Shown: positions 28,141 through 37,497, numbered from the stretch's first letter. The stretch is 64,000 nt of DNA from Saccharothrix syringae (GCF_009498035.1 NZ_CP034550.1:5580001-5644000), one strand, 5' to 3'. Program-made: numbers and translations. Notes: a model not told the origin generated them from the letters alone.

Positions 28141-28149
28141 TGGACCGGG

Positions 28150-28361
28150 TGCAGAGACAGCGGCTGCCCTACCGTGCGCGCAGTGTGCTCAGCGGCTATA
28201 TCTTCCGACTGCGGCGCGTCACCACCCCAGGCGGGATGGAGATCCGCAGGCAGAGCAGCGGGTACGTCCTGCTGACCGATCCCGAGCAGGTGGACCTGCA
28301 CCCGTTCCGCCGCTTGGCCGCTGAAGCCCGTGCCGAGGCCGACCCGTCTGTCCCGGGTTGA
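28150..28361 (+). pseudogene. SARP/AfsR regulator fragment
   Basis: The plus frame reads ARSVLSGYIFRLRRVTTPGG, MEIRRQSSGYVLLTDPEQVD and LHPFRRLAAEARAEADP, matching the end of the winged helix and start of the BTAD domain of AfsR-type regulators (compare LLRRLLADADLAG ... GEGYVVLVDPDRVDLHRFRR in the intact gene at 15.8 kb). It is cut by the IS630 element on the left and by a transposase scrap on the right. Confidence 0.65.
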
Positions 28362-28530
28362 GCCTGCGCCACACCGAGCCGGACTGTCGGCGGTGCGCGC
28401 GGAGCAGGCCGGAAACGAAGGTCAGGGTCCGATGTGGCAACGGCAGCGCGGCACGGTAGAACAGCACGTGAAGCCCCCGGGTGTGCTGGACGATCTCGGT
28501 TGAGAGTTCTGCTACCAGGGGCTTCACCAT
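28345..28530 (-). pseudogene. IS5-type (DDE_Tnp_4-like) transposase, N-terminal fragment
   Basis: On the minus strand from ATG 28530: MVKPLVAELSTEIVQHTRGL, HVLFYRAALPLPHRTLTFVS, GLLRAHRRQSGSVWRRLNPG, after which the sequence runs into the SARP fragment. The pattern ALYYRA-LPLSHRTL--L---LR-HR--IGSRWR-L--G is the start of an IS5-related actinobacterial transposase. About 60 codons remain. Confidence 0.5.
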
Positions 28531-28614
28531 GTTCAGAGACCGACACGCCGACTACCGCCAGCTTGTAATCGACTTCCCTTGCGCACCAGAGCATCCAGAT
28601 CAGGATTAAAGACG

Positions 28615-28898
28615 TTCACCATGTGCATGCTGGCACAGGCATTCCTCGCGGTCACCCGTGCCAGCCAGGGAAAAGAAACTCCGTTCCGGGAGAGCGAGAC
28701 GACCGGCTGAGACCGGTGCTGCCGCCCTTCTCGACCGCGGCGATCCGAGGACTGCCGGCCGCGACCGTGCTGACCCGCGCCATCGACACAGGCGCCGCGA
28801 CCTCTCGCGCCCTCTGGCGTCGAGTCCACCTCGATAGGGCCCTGATCAGCCACTGCCGCCGAAGCGGCGACCCACTCCCGCGCAATCTCGGAATGTAG
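28615..28898 (+). pseudogene. IS701-type transposase, C-terminal remnant
   Basis: Plus-strand pieces: CMLAQAFLAVTRASQGKETP (compare ALAWLAVTRA of this family) and, after stops, ALWRRVHLDRALISHCRRSG, corresponding to the typical ending WSRWRRRHQ-RAR-SHYRRR. In-frame stops and a lost middle part make it a dead scrap. Confidence 0.45.
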
Positions 28899-28969
28899 TA
28901 CCAGTCAGCCCAACCACAAGATCATGCGCCTCCGCCGCAATTTCCCCACACACTTGAGACCGCAAAGCA

Positions 28970-29650
28970 TCAGTCGGAATGAGTACAGCCACAGAGAACG
29001 CACTGCTTTTCGGATGAGGCACGCTCAACGGATTCAGTGTACAGCCAGCCGGTCGTCTCGGTTTCCTTCACTCTCACGACCACCGGCCTGAAGTTTCGCG
29101 GATGGGCGTTCACACTTTGTCGGACGACCTCTTCGAAGAACCAATCGGAGGTTACCAAAGCATATCTCCGCGAGGCAACGCGCAAAGCATCCCTGACGGG
29201 CGTCGCGTCGAGCAGCCTGAACGTGAGGTTGACCGCTGCGCCGGTGACTCCGTACTCGTCGTAGAGCACTTCACCGGCGTGCAGCGCCATGCGCAGACGG
29301 ACGCGTTCCTGTACCGGATGCTTGTCGTTGTGCGCAGCCAACTCCCTGGTCATCTCGCGCGGCACGAAGTCCACGAACGCGGTCTTCGGAACATCCGGCT
29401 CGACCAGGATCAACACCCCGTCACCCCGGTCCTCCAAGCGGTAGCGCGAGCGGCCGACACCGGACCGTTCCAGCGCGCGCCGAACCACCCGGTACAGCCC
29501 GCGGCGCACCGCAACCTGATGGGCGTTGGTGCGGCAGCGGCTGCCGAACCCGGCGACATCGACGACGGCGATGATCCGATGGACCGGTGATCGGGGGAAC
29601 CGACGTGTCCCGCAGAAATTCGACACCACAGTGACTATTCGTCTGATCAT
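28970..29650 (-). CDS. Class III nucleotide cyclase-like protein
   Basis: 226 residues from ATG 29650 (GCGGGAG just upstream). The core matches the small cyclase-homology proteins found beside NTPase effectors in actinomycetes: RIIAVVDVAGFG (metal Asp at residue 31), EDRGDGVLILVEPDVPKT (second metal Asp at 77), VRLRMALHAGEVLYDEYGVT and GAAVNLTFRLLDA, where Asn and Arg occupy the transition-state positions of class III adenylyl/guanylyl cyclases. Catalytic residues are thus present and activity is plausible, but product and specificity cannot be read from sequence. The C-terminal 30 residues are unusual and contain a Cys-x-x-Cys-x-Cys. Divergent from the STAND gene at 29819, sharing a 168-base control region. 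Confidence 0.65.
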   Translation of the reverse strand: MIRRIVTVVSNFCGTRRFPRSPVHRIIAVVDVAGFGSRCRTNAHQVAVRRGLYRVVRRALERSGVGRSRYRLEDRGDGVLILVEPDVPKTAFVDFVPREMTRELAAHNDKHPVQERVRLRMALHAGEVLYDEYGVTGAAVNLTFRLLDATPVRDALRVASRRYALVTSDWFFEEVVRQSVNAHPRNFRPVVVRVKETETTGWLYTESVERASSEKQCVLCGCTHSD

Positions 29651-29818
29651 CGACTCCCGCTCCCGTCTTCCTGCGACAGGCCGCACATTTGCCGCCCGGT
29701 TGTGAGTCAAATGCCCCTGTGGCCGTCGGGCGACAGTCCGGACAATGGCCGCACAAGGTCGGCCGGGATGTCCGTACAACCCCGTACGCGAGATCGACTG
29801 CCACCGCGAGGAGGGCTC

Positions 29819-32800
29819 GTGCAGCACGGGACCGAGGGAGAGCAGTTCACCGCCGACCCCGCAAAAGTGCGGACGAAATCCGACTTCGCGCGTGAGTTGA
29901 GCGCGCTGAGGGCACTGGCCGGCCGTACAGTCCGGGAAGTCGCGAAGGACGTCGGGGTTCCCTATAGCACGGCGGGTGGGTATTTCAGCGGACGTCATCT
30001 GCCCCCGCTCACGATGCCGCACGTGTTGCGCCGAATCATCCAGGCCTGCGGTGTCACCGACCCCGAGGAAGTGGATCGGTGGCTGACCGCGTTGCACCGG
30101 GTCCGGCGACGGCCCGGTCCGCGCCCGCGTGGCGTGGCCGCGCCGTACCGGGGTTTGGAGAGCTTTCAGCCTGAGCATGCAGCGTGGTTCCACGGGCGGG
30201 AGCGGCTCACCGCGGAGTTGACCACGTTGACTGCCCGTCAGTGGCCGGGTGGCAACTGCACGATCGTCGTAGGACCTTCGGGATCGGGGAAGTCCTCGCT
30301 GTTGCGTGCCGGTCTCGTCTCCCGGTTCCAGCGCGGTGAACATGCATTGGCGGGCGATTGGACCACGGTGCTGATGACACCCGGACAGCGGCCCTTGGCC
30401 CAGTGGGAAGCGCTTGTTGACCAAGCGCCCGTCGGTCCCCGACTGGTCGTGGTAGACCAGTTCGAGGAACTGTTCACGCTGTGCGCCGACGTCGGGGAGC
30501 GACAGGAGTTCATCGCGCGCTGCGCCAGAGCCGCGCGGGAGGATCCGTCGACGTTGGTCGTGCTCGGATTGCGCGCCGATTTCTACCCTCAAGCGGCGCG
30601 CCACACCGAGCTGGTGTCCGCATTGCAGGACGCTCAGGTGGTGGTCGGTCCCATGACCGCCGATGAGGTCAGGAGCGCGATCGTCGAGCCCGCGCGGCAG
30701 GCCCGGCTGGAGGTCGACGACGGGTTCGTGGAGCTGTTGATGCGCGACCTGGCGCCCATCCAGGGCGCAGTGCCGTCAGCCGCGTACGAGGCCGGGGCGC
30801 TCCCGCTGTTGTCCCACGCTCTGCTCGCCACTTGGCAGCGGTCGAGCCCCGGTAGACTGACCATCGCCGACTATCGGGCCACGGGCGGAATTTCCGGCGC
30901 GATCGCACACACAGCGGACGCCGCCTACGCCGAACTCGACGCGCGCCAGCAGACCATGGCCCGCCACCTCTTCCTGCGGCTGGTTCGTCTGGGCGACCAG
31001 TCCGCCGACACCCGACGCCGGGTCCCCTACGCCGAGATCCTGCCCGAGGGAGAGGACTCGGGCGAACTCGCCGACGTGCTCGACCTGTTCGTGGAACGGC
31101 GGCTGATCACCGTAGACACGGACACCGTCGAGATCACGCACGAAGCGCTGCTGACCGCGTGGCCGCGCCTGCGCCGCTGGATCGACGCGGACCGAGCCGG
31201 CCTGGAGATCCACCGCCGACTGACCGACGACGCACACGTGTGGAGCCGGGCGCAGCGCGACTCAGGCGTGCTTTACCGCGGCGTTCGGCTCGAGGCCGCG
31301 CGGGAATGGTCTGCCGACACCGGGCACAGTCGGGCCCTCAACGCGGTGGAGCGTGCGTTCCTCGACGCGAGCGTGGCAGCGGAAGAAGCGGACCGCAGGT
31401 CCCGGCGTCGGCGTGCGAGACAGCTCCGCCGCCTGGTGGCCGCCCTGTCCGTGCTCGTGCTGATCGTCGCGGCATTGGCGGTTTACGTGTTCCGCCAGCG
31501 GACCGACGCCCTACGTGAACGGGACGCGGCCATCTCGCGCCAGGTAGCAGGTGACGCGGACAACCTGCGCGGGAGCGACGTCGCGCTGGCATCACAGCTG
31601 GCCTTGGCCGCATACCGGATCAGTCCCACGGTGGAGGCGCGGTCGAGCCTGCTGGACACCACCGCGAATGCCTCGGCGACGCGGGTCGTCGGGCAGGAAG
31701 GCGTGGTTCAAGCCGTCGCCGTCGCGCCAGGGCGCGATGTCATCGCGGCGGGTGGGGCGGACACCACGGTGCGGATATGGCGACTGACCGACCGGCCGTC
31801 ACTGGAGCCTGCGGATACACCGCTCGGCGACCCGGAGGGCATCGTCTACTCGCTGGCGTTCGACCCGTCCGGCACCCTGCTCGCCGCCGCGGGCGCGGAC
31901 CGCGTGGTCCGGCTGTGGGACGTGACCGACCCTGACCACCCGGCGTCACTGGGCGAGCCGCTGTCCGGGCCGACCAACACCGTGTACTCGGTGGCATTCA
32001 GCCCCGACGGCCGCGTCCTCGCGGCAGGCAGCGCGGACAACCGGGTGCACCTCTGGGAGATCGGAGCCACACAACGCCCGACGCCGCTGCCGCCGCTGGA
32101 GGGCGCGGCAGACTACGTGCACTCCGTGGCGTTCAGCCCGGACGGCAGGACGGTGGCCGCGGGTGGCGCGGACGGCACACTCCTGCTGTGGGACGTCACC
32201 GATCCCCGTCGAGCGACGCGGATCGGTTCGCCGCTGGTCGGACCGACGCGCAAGATCCTCACCGTGGCGTTCAGCCCGGACGGCAAGAGTCTTATCGCCG
32301 GCAGTTCCGACAAAAACCTCTATCTATGGCGGCTTTCGGGCCGTGAGGTGGCCGACGCGGCGGGCGCCCCGCTGGGCGGCGCGGCCAGTTGGATCAACGC
32401 GGTGGCCTTCAGCCCGGACGGAAGCACGTTGGCATCGGGCAGTTCGGACAACACGGTGGTGCTACGGAAGACATCCGACTGGGCGGTGACGCAGACGCTG
32501 ACCCATCCCGGCCCGATCACCACGGTCGCTTACCTCGACGGCGGCGAGACACTCGCGACCGGCGCCGCGGACGGCACGGTGAGGCTGTGGGCCGTCCCCG
32601 GGCCGGTGATCACGGACAGCCGCGACGGCGTGTTCAACGTACAGTTCAACCCGACGGGCACGCTCCTCGCGACGGGAAGCGGCGCGGCCGATGGCGCTTT
32701 TCGGATCTGGGACGTCAGCGACCGGCAACGGCCACGGATAGTCGGCACGCCGATGGAGAACCCCTCACCCGGCAACCGGTTCATCGGCGCGCTCGACATG

Positions 32801-33664
32801 TCGTCGGACGGTCGGACCCTCGCCGCAGGCGGCTTGGACTCGCGCGTGCAGCTGTGGGACATCGACCACCCGGACCGTCCGACGCCGATGGGAGAGCCAT
32901 TGGGCGGCCGGTTCGCACCGCCGGAGTACCTCACGGCCACCTTCGGGCCTCGGAGCTCACTCCTGGCGGTGTCCGGTATGGGCAACGTGGTGTGGCTGTG
33001 GGACATCACTGATCGGACGAGGCCACGACAGGTGGGAGGGGCGCTCACCGGACCGACCAATCACGTCTACTCGATCGCGTTCAGCCCGGACGGCACGACG
33101 TTGGCGGCCGGCAGCCTGGACAAGACGGTGTGGCTCTGGGACGTCCACGATCTGTCGAAGATCCGCCGTCTGGGGTCGATCGACGGGCCGGTGAGCTACG
33201 TGCACTCCGTCGCGTTCAGCCCCGACAGCCGCACGCTGGCCGTCGGCAGCGCCGACAAGACCGTTCGGCTGTGGGACATGACCGACCAATCGCGACCCCG
33301 GGCGATCGGTGATCCGATCACCGGTCCGTCCAATTACGTGTACGCGGTCGAGTTCAGCCCGGACGGGCGAATGCTGGCGGCGGGCAGCGCCGACCGTTCG
33401 GTGTGGCTGTGGAATGTCGCCGACCGGGCGCGACCGAGCCACTTCGCGACGCTCACCGCAGCCACCGGTGCGGTGCACTCGGTGAAGTTCAGTCCGGACG
33501 GCAGCACCATCGCGGCGGCAAGTGCCGACCAAACGGCACGGTTGTGGGCGGTAAGTCCGGACGCAGTCGCCGACATGGTGTGCGAGACCGCCGGGGAACC
33601 GCTCAGCCCGGCGGAGTGGAGCCAATACATCCCAGGCCTGCCACACCGCCAGGTGTGCGGATGA
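29819..33664 (+). CDS. HTH-STAND NTPase with transmembrane helix and 14 WD40 repeats
   Basis: 1281 residues. GTG 29819 is chosen because GAGGAGGG lies just before it and residues upstream are not protein-like. Order: a short HTH (residues about 20-70, REVAKDVGVPYSTAGGYFSG), an nSTAND1-type ATPase (PYRGLESFQPEHAAWFHGRE, Walker A VGPSGSGKSSLLRAG near 152, LVVVDQFEELFTLC), a winged-helix relay ending ITHEALLTAWPRLRRWID, a single membrane helix (about 538-560), then 14 WD40 repeats (about 628-1255; VxSVAFSPDGxxLAAGSADxxVxLW), enough for two seven-bladed propellers. STAND proteins act as ligand-triggered switches; with the helix after the ATPase the propellers may face outside. The gene is intact amid decayed neighbours. 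Confidence 0.85.
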   Translation: MQHGTEGEQFTADPAKVRTKSDFARELSALRALAGRTVREVAKDVGVPYSTAGGYFSGRHLPPLTMPHVLRRIIQACGVTDPEEVDRWLTALHRVRRRPGPRPRGVAAPYRGLESFQPEHAAWFHGRERLTAELTTLTARQWPGGNCTIVVGPSGSGKSSLLRAGLVSRFQRGEHALAGDWTTVLMTPGQRPLAQWEALVDQAPVGPRLVVVDQFEELFTLCADVGERQEFIARCARAAREDPSTLVVLGLRADFYPQAARHTELVSALQDAQVVVGPMTADEVRSAIVEPARQARLEVDDGFVELLMRDLAPIQGAVPSAAYEAGALPLLSHALLATWQRSSPGRLTIADYRATGGISGAIAHTADAAYAELDARQQTMARHLFLRLVRLGDQSADTRRRVPYAEILPEGEDSGELADVLDLFVERRLITVDTDTVEITHEALLTAWPRLRRWIDADRAGLEIHRRLTDDAHVWSRAQRDSGVLYRGVRLEAAREWSADTGHSRALNAVERAFLDASVAAEEADRRSRRRRARQLRRLVAALSVLVLIVAALAVYVFRQRTDALRERDAAISRQVAGDADNLRGSDVALASQLALAAYRISPTVEARSSLLDTTANASATRVVGQEGVVQAVAVAPGRDVIAAGGADTTVRIWRLTDRPSLEPADTPLGDPEGIVYSLAFDPSGTLLAAAGADRVVRLWDVTDPDHPASLGEPLSGPTNTVYSVAFSPDGRVLAAGSADNRVHLWEIGATQRPTPLPPLEGAADYVHSVAFSPDGRTVAAGGADGTLLLWDVTDPRRATRIGSPLVGPTRKILTVAFSPDGKSLIAGSSDKNLYLWRLSGREVADAAGAPLGGAASWINAVAFSPDGSTLASGSSDNTVVLRKTSDWAVTQTLTHPGPITTVAYLDGGETLATGAADGTVRLWAVPGPVITDSRDGVFNVQFNPTGTLLATGSGAADGAFRIWDVSDRQRPRIVGTPMENPSPGNRFIGALDMSSDGRTLAAGGLDSRVQLWDIDHPDRPTPMGEPLGGRFAPPEYLTATFGPRSSLLAVSGMGNVVWLWDITDRTRPRQVGGALTGPTNHVYSIAFSPDGTTLAAGSLDKTVWLWDVHDLSKIRRLGSIDGPVSYVHSVAFSPDSRTLAVGSADKTVRLWDMTDQSRPRAIGDPITGPSNYVYAVEFSPDGRMLAAGSADRSVWLWNVADRARPSHFATLTAATGAVHSVKFSPDGSTIAAASADQTARLWAVSPDAVADMVCETAGEPLSPAEWSQYIPGLPHRQVCG

Positions 33665-34037
33665 CCGCGATATGGCGGCGCCACAGTCCATTCTGAGGCA
33701 GATAAGAAGAGCAGCGAAGTCACCTCGTGATGCACACCCAACTACTCGGCCAAGCGCCGGATTACCGACTCGAGGTCCGCCTCCCTGACAACCGGACAGC
33801 GCAGGCTCCCAACTCGTCGAGTGAGCCTCCCACGGCATCCTGAGGCGGGGCTTACCTGATCCCGGTCGGTCTTACCGGAATGGCGGCCGGTTCAGTACGG
33901 GCGATGCACCAGGCGATCGGGACCGTGACATCGCGCGCTGTCCCCTTCAGCAACTTGTCCTGCGAGACAGCCTTCGAACGCCCACTTCCCCACCCCGCCA
34001 CGACGCACGGACCGTGACCGTGCCGGATGACGTATGT

Positions 34038-34049
34038 GGGACGCGTCCC
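34038..34049. promoter_or_regulatory. Perfect palindrome GGGACGCGTCCC
   Basis: Preceded by T-G-T, so the motif reads TGTGGGACGCGTCCCC. A related copy (GTGGGACGGATCCCAC) lies 74 bases downstream at 34112-34127. Two copies of one inverted repeat in a non-coding stretch suggest an operator pair for an unknown repressor. Confidence 0.35.
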
Positions 34050-34111
34050 CGGTGTACAGGCCGGCGTCGCCGCTGCTAGATTGCGGTCGTGATCTCCTAC
34101 CTTCGTACTGA

Positions 34112-34127
34112 AGGTGGGACGGATCCC
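34112..34127. promoter_or_regulatory. Second copy of the GTGGGACG inverted repeat
   Basis: GTGGGACGGATCCCAC: arms GTGGGA/TCCCAC around a four-base centre; pairs with the palindrome at 34038-34049. Confidence 0.35.
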
Positions 34128-34146
34128 ACATCTGCGTGCTTGATAG

Positions 34147-35010
34147 GGCATCTCCAACCCCGGCACGGTCCTGGCCGCCGCCGCGGGCCTCACCTCGCGG
34201 ATCACGCTCAGCAGCGCGGTCACCGTGCTCAGCACCGAGGACCCGGTGCGCGTCTACCAGCAGTTCACCACCCTCGACCAGCTCAGCCGGGGTCGCGCCG
34301 AGCTGCTGGCCGGGCGCGGTTCGTTCACCGAGTCCTTCCCGCTGTTCGGCGCGAGCCTGGAGGACTACGACGAGCTGTTCGAGGAGAAGCTGGCACTGCT
34401 GCTGCGCCTGGACCGCGAGCACCCGATCACGTGGTCCGGCAAGCACCGCGCGCCGCTGACCGACGCCGAGGTCCACCCCCGCCCCTACGGCGAGCGGCTG
34501 CGCATCTCCGTGGGCACCGGCGGCAACCCCGAGTCCTCGATCCGCGCCGGGCTGCTCGGCCTGCCGGTGGTCTACGCGGTCATCGGCGGCGAGCCCGAGC
34601 GGTTCGCCCCGCTGGTCGACCTGTACCGGCGCGCGGGCGAGGCGGGCGGGCACCTGGGCTCGCACGTGACCATGAGCGCCATCGGCCTGATCGCCCGCCG
34701 CTCCCAGGACGCCAAGGAGGCGTTCCACCCGTACTGGCTGGAGACGATGAAGTACGGCGCCCGGGCCCGCGGCTGGCCGGTGCCCTCGCGGGCCGAGTAC
34801 GACGAGTGGGCGCGCGGGGCGCGGTCGATCTTCGCGGGCAGCCCGGCGGAGGTCGCCGAGCGGCTGATCACCGTGGGGCGGCTGGTCGGGGCCGACCGGT
34901 ACGCGATGCAGATGGACTGGTCGGGCGTGCCGCACCGCCTGGTGATGGAGGCGATCGAACTGCTGGGCACCGAGGTCATGCCGCTGGTGGACGAGGAACT
35001 CGGGTCGTGA
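34147..35010 (+). pseudogene. LLM-class flavin-dependent monooxygenase, 5'-truncated
   Basis: The message begins mid-family at ISNPGTVLAAAAGLTSRITL directly after an in-frame TAG (34144-34146). Relatives have about 55-70 more residues before this point. What remains follows the bacterial-luciferase-like fold: SAVTVLSTEDPVRVYQQFTT, LSRGRAELLAGRGSFTESFP, GGNPESSIRAGLLGLPVVYA, and ends GTEVMPLVDEELGS. F420 or FMN use cannot be decided. First in-frame start candidate is GTG 34225, which would remove the first strands of the barrel, so it is probably non-functional unless the loss is an assembly artefact. The stop overlaps the next gene (GTGA). Confidence 0.65.
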
Positions 35011-35663
35011 CGCGCCCCTCCGGCGACGAGGTCCGCTCGTACCTGCTCGGGCAGGTCGACCTCGCCCTGCGCCGCCCCGACGTGTACGGCGGGGAGATGT
35101 CGTTGCCGGTACTGCTGCGAGCCGCGGCGTTCGCCCACGGCCGGGTCGAGGACCGGGAAGCCGAGCAGGAGGCGTTCCGCGCCCGCGGCGTCGCCAACGC
35201 CGCGATCGTCGGCGGCGGGGTGGAGGTCTTCTTCGGGTTCCGCGACCACGACCTGGTGGCCTCGGTCTACGCCGAGGGCGCCCACCGCCGCGGCCGGCTC
35301 ACCCTCGACCGGACACCGTCCCCGGCGGAGCACCGGCGGCTGCGCGGGACCGCCGGGCCGTGGGCGGCGGTCGACCGGGACCACCACGAGGTGGTCGACG
35401 AGTTCGGCCCGCCGTCGGTGTTGATCGGCGGCACCAACCCCAAGTACGGCAAGACCCTCGGTTACGGCACCGCCGACCCGCTGGTGTTCTTCCACCTGTG
35501 GAACGGGAACCGGCCGGGCGACCCGGACACCCGGCCGCCGCCCCGCCCCGAGCCGCTGCTGCTCGCCGTCCGCCACGGCGACGCGGGGTTCGCGGACGCG
35601 GTGACCTTCACCCCGCGCGGGGCGGACCTGCGGGCGCGCTTCCTGGACGCCGCGGGCCGGTGA
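35007..35663 (+). CDS. Conserved-looking protein of unknown function
   Basis: 218 residues from GTG 35007, overlapping the monooxygenase stop by four bases, hence translationally coupled. It is a soluble alpha/beta protein with Gly-rich turns (AIVGGGVEVFFGFRDHDLVA; PPSVLIGGTNPKYGKTLGYG) and a conserved-looking DPLVFFHLWNGNRPGDP. No motif tells its activity. Its place between the oxidoreductase and a sugar-kinase-type gene suggests a metabolic operon, but I do not recognise a family. Confidence 0.6.
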   Translation: MTRPSGDEVRSYLLGQVDLALRRPDVYGGEMSLPVLLRAAAFAHGRVEDREAEQEAFRARGVANAAIVGGGVEVFFGFRDHDLVASVYAEGAHRRGRLTLDRTPSPAEHRRLRGTAGPWAAVDRDHHEVVDEFGPPSVLIGGTNPKYGKTLGYGTADPLVFFHLWNGNRPGDPDTRPPPRPEPLLLAVRHGDAGFADAVTFTPRGADLRARFLDAAGR

Positions 35664-35691
35664 CCGATTCGATCAGGGCACTACGGGGTAG

Positions 35692-36630
35692 ATGTCCGTT
35701 ATGACTGGTATGACGGGTCGAGTGGTGGTGTTCGCGCCGTCGCCGGAGCTGACGGTGACGGTGGAGGAGCTGGACGGGGCGCCGGACATCCACGTCCACG
35801 CCGGCGGGCAGGGCGTGTGGCAGTCGCGGATGATCGAGTCGCTGGGCGCGGACGTCGTGCTGTGCGCCGCGCTGGGCGGGGAGACCGGGCAGGTGCTGCG
35901 CCACCTGATCGGCGTCGGGCTCAAGGCCCGCGAGGTCGCCGCCCGCAACGGCGGGTACGTGCACGACCGCCGCGACGGCGGCCGGGACCAGGTGGTGCGG
36001 ATGCCCGCGGACGCGCTGACCCGCCACGAGCTGGACGACCTGTACGAGATGACGCTCGTCGAGGCCCTGGGCGCGGGCGTGGCGGTGCTCAGCGGCCCCG
36101 CCGAGCAGGACGAGCCGGTGCCGGACTCGGTCTACGAGCGACTGGCCAAGGACCTCGGCGGCAACGGCTGCCGGGTCGTCGTGGACCTGTCCGGCGGGCG
36201 GCTGGCCGCCGCGCTGCGGGGCGGGCCCGAGGTGGTCAAGGTCAGCCACACCGAGCTGGTGTCGGACGGCTACGCCGGGTCCGACGACCTGGAGGAGCTG
36301 GCCCGGGGGTGCCGCAAGATCGCGGAGTGCGGCGCGCGGGCGGTGGTGGTGTCGCGGGCGGCCGAGGACACGCTGGCGTTGCTCGACGGCGACTTCTACC
36401 TGGTTTCCGTCCCGGAGCTGTCGCCGGTGGACACCCGCGGCGGCGGCGACTCGATGACCGCCGGGCTCGCCGCGGGACTGGCGCAGGGGCTGTCGCTGGA
36501 GGAGGCGCTGAAGCTGGGCGCGGCGGCGGGCGCGGTCAACATCACCCGGCACGGGCTGGGCACCGGCAGCGGCGACGTGGTGCGGGAGCTGACCGAGCGG
36601 GTAACCCTCAAGCCGTGGGAGACGTCATGA
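35692..36630 (+). CDS. PfkB-family sugar kinase (1-phosphofructokinase-like)
   Basis: 312 residues if the first ATG (35692) is used; ATGs at 35701 and 35710 are also possible, the first having CGGGGTAG three bases upstream, the second the better spacing. The fold shows the PfkB order: FAPSPELTVTVEELDGAPDI at the start, Gly-Gly-Gln-Gly substrate loop (HAGGQGVWQSRMI), Asp-rich middle VVVDLSGGRL, and the catalytic anion-hole motif VDTRGGGDSMTAGLAAGL (general base Asp). It phosphorylates a sugar or sugar phosphate; the substrate cannot be named. It ends overlapping the SurE start (ATGA). Confidence 0.75.
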   Translation: MSVMTGMTGRVVVFAPSPELTVTVEELDGAPDIHVHAGGQGVWQSRMIESLGADVVLCAALGGETGQVLRHLIGVGLKAREVAARNGGYVHDRRDGGRDQVVRMPADALTRHELDDLYEMTLVEALGAGVAVLSGPAEQDEPVPDSVYERLAKDLGGNGCRVVVDLSGGRLAAALRGGPEVVKVSHTELVSDGYAGSDDLEELARGCRKIAECGARAVVVSRAAEDTLALLDGDFYLVSVPELSPVDTRGGGDSMTAGLAAGLAQGLSLEEALKLGAAAGAVNITRHGLGTGSGDVVRELTERVTLKPWETS

Positions 36631-37367
36631 GGGTCCTCATCACCAACGACGACGGCATCGACTCGCCCGGCCTGCACGCCCTGGCGCGCGGCGCGGTGGC
36701 CCACGGCTGGGACGTGGTGGTCGCCGCGCCCGAACGCGAGGCCAGCGGCACCAGCGCGGGGCTGACCGCGGCCGAGGACGACCGGCGGGTGCGCGTGGAG
36801 CGGCGGGAGCTGCCCGGGTTGGCGGGGGTGCCGGCTTTCGCCGTGGCCGCGCACCCCGGGTTGATCGCGCTGGTGGCGGCGCAGGGGGCGTTCGGCGGTG
36901 CGCCGGACGTGGTGCTGTCCGGGGTGAACCGGGGCGCCAACGTCGGTCGGGCCGTGCTGCACTCGGGCACCGTGGGCGCGGCGCTGACCGCGTCGATCAA
37001 CGGGGCGCGGGCCCTGGCGGTGTCGCTGGACGTGCCGCTGGAGGGGGCCGACGAGCACCACTGGGACGCGGCGGTCGCGGTGGCCGCCGGGTTGTTCGAC
37101 CGGCTGGCCGCGTCGCCCGTCGGGACGGTGCTCAACCTCAACGTGCCGAACCTGGTCGAGGCGGGCGAGCCGAAGCGGGCGGGCCTGGCGGAGTTCGGCG
37201 CGGTGCAGAGCCGGGTCAAGGACACCGACGACGGGTCGATCGACCTGGCCGCGGTGTTCGTGGAGGGCGAGTTGCCGCCCGGCAGCGACGCGGCGCTGTT
37301 GGCGGAGGGGCATCCGACCGTGACGCCGTTGCGGTCGGTCAGCGAGGACCTCGGGGTGGATTTCTGA
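36627..37367 (+). CDS. surE: SurE-type 5'/3'-nucleotidase (survival protein)
   Basis: 246 residues from ATG 36627 (overlap ATGA with the kinase gene). It opens with the SurE signature MRVLITNDDGIDSPGLHALA, whose two Asp bind the divalent metal, followed by VVAAPEREASGTSAGLTA and PDVVLSGVNRGANVGRAVLH (metal-binding Asn), and TVGAALTASINGARALAVSL. SurE hydrolyses nucleoside monophosphates and polyphosphate. Its length and motif order are normal. Last gene of a four-gene operon; the next gene converges from the right. Confidence 0.85.
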   Translation: MRVLITNDDGIDSPGLHALARGAVAHGWDVVVAAPEREASGTSAGLTAAEDDRRVRVERRELPGLAGVPAFAVAAHPGLIALVAAQGAFGGAPDVVLSGVNRGANVGRAVLHSGTVGAALTASINGARALAVSLDVPLEGADEHHWDAAVAVAAGLFDRLAASPVGTVLNLNVPNLVEAGEPKRAGLAEFGAVQSRVKDTDDGSIDLAAVFVEGELPPGSDAALLAEGHPTVTPLRSVSEDLGVDF

Positions 37368-37497
37368 TCACCGCGCCCGGGCTCGCCACCGCGCGAGTTC
37401 GCCGCGGACGACCGGATTGGCGGGGTGGTGCCGGGCGGCAGCCCGCTGGTCGATCTCCCGGCGCGGGGCCACGCCCCGGTGGTGCCCGGCGCGGCGA

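Larger units (their letters stand above)
33665..34146. other. Gap with repeated operator-like palindromes
   Basis: About 480 bases with no coding signal. The right part contains two related palindromes (34038-34049 and 34112-34127). It is also the border after which the 5'-truncated monooxygenase gene begins, so a deletion junction must lie near 34147. Confidence 0.4.

Noticed and set aside
36601..36630. Kinase and SurE as one fused protein
   Set aside because: The kinase stops at 36628-36630 while SurE starts at 36627 in another frame; a classical ATGA overlap.
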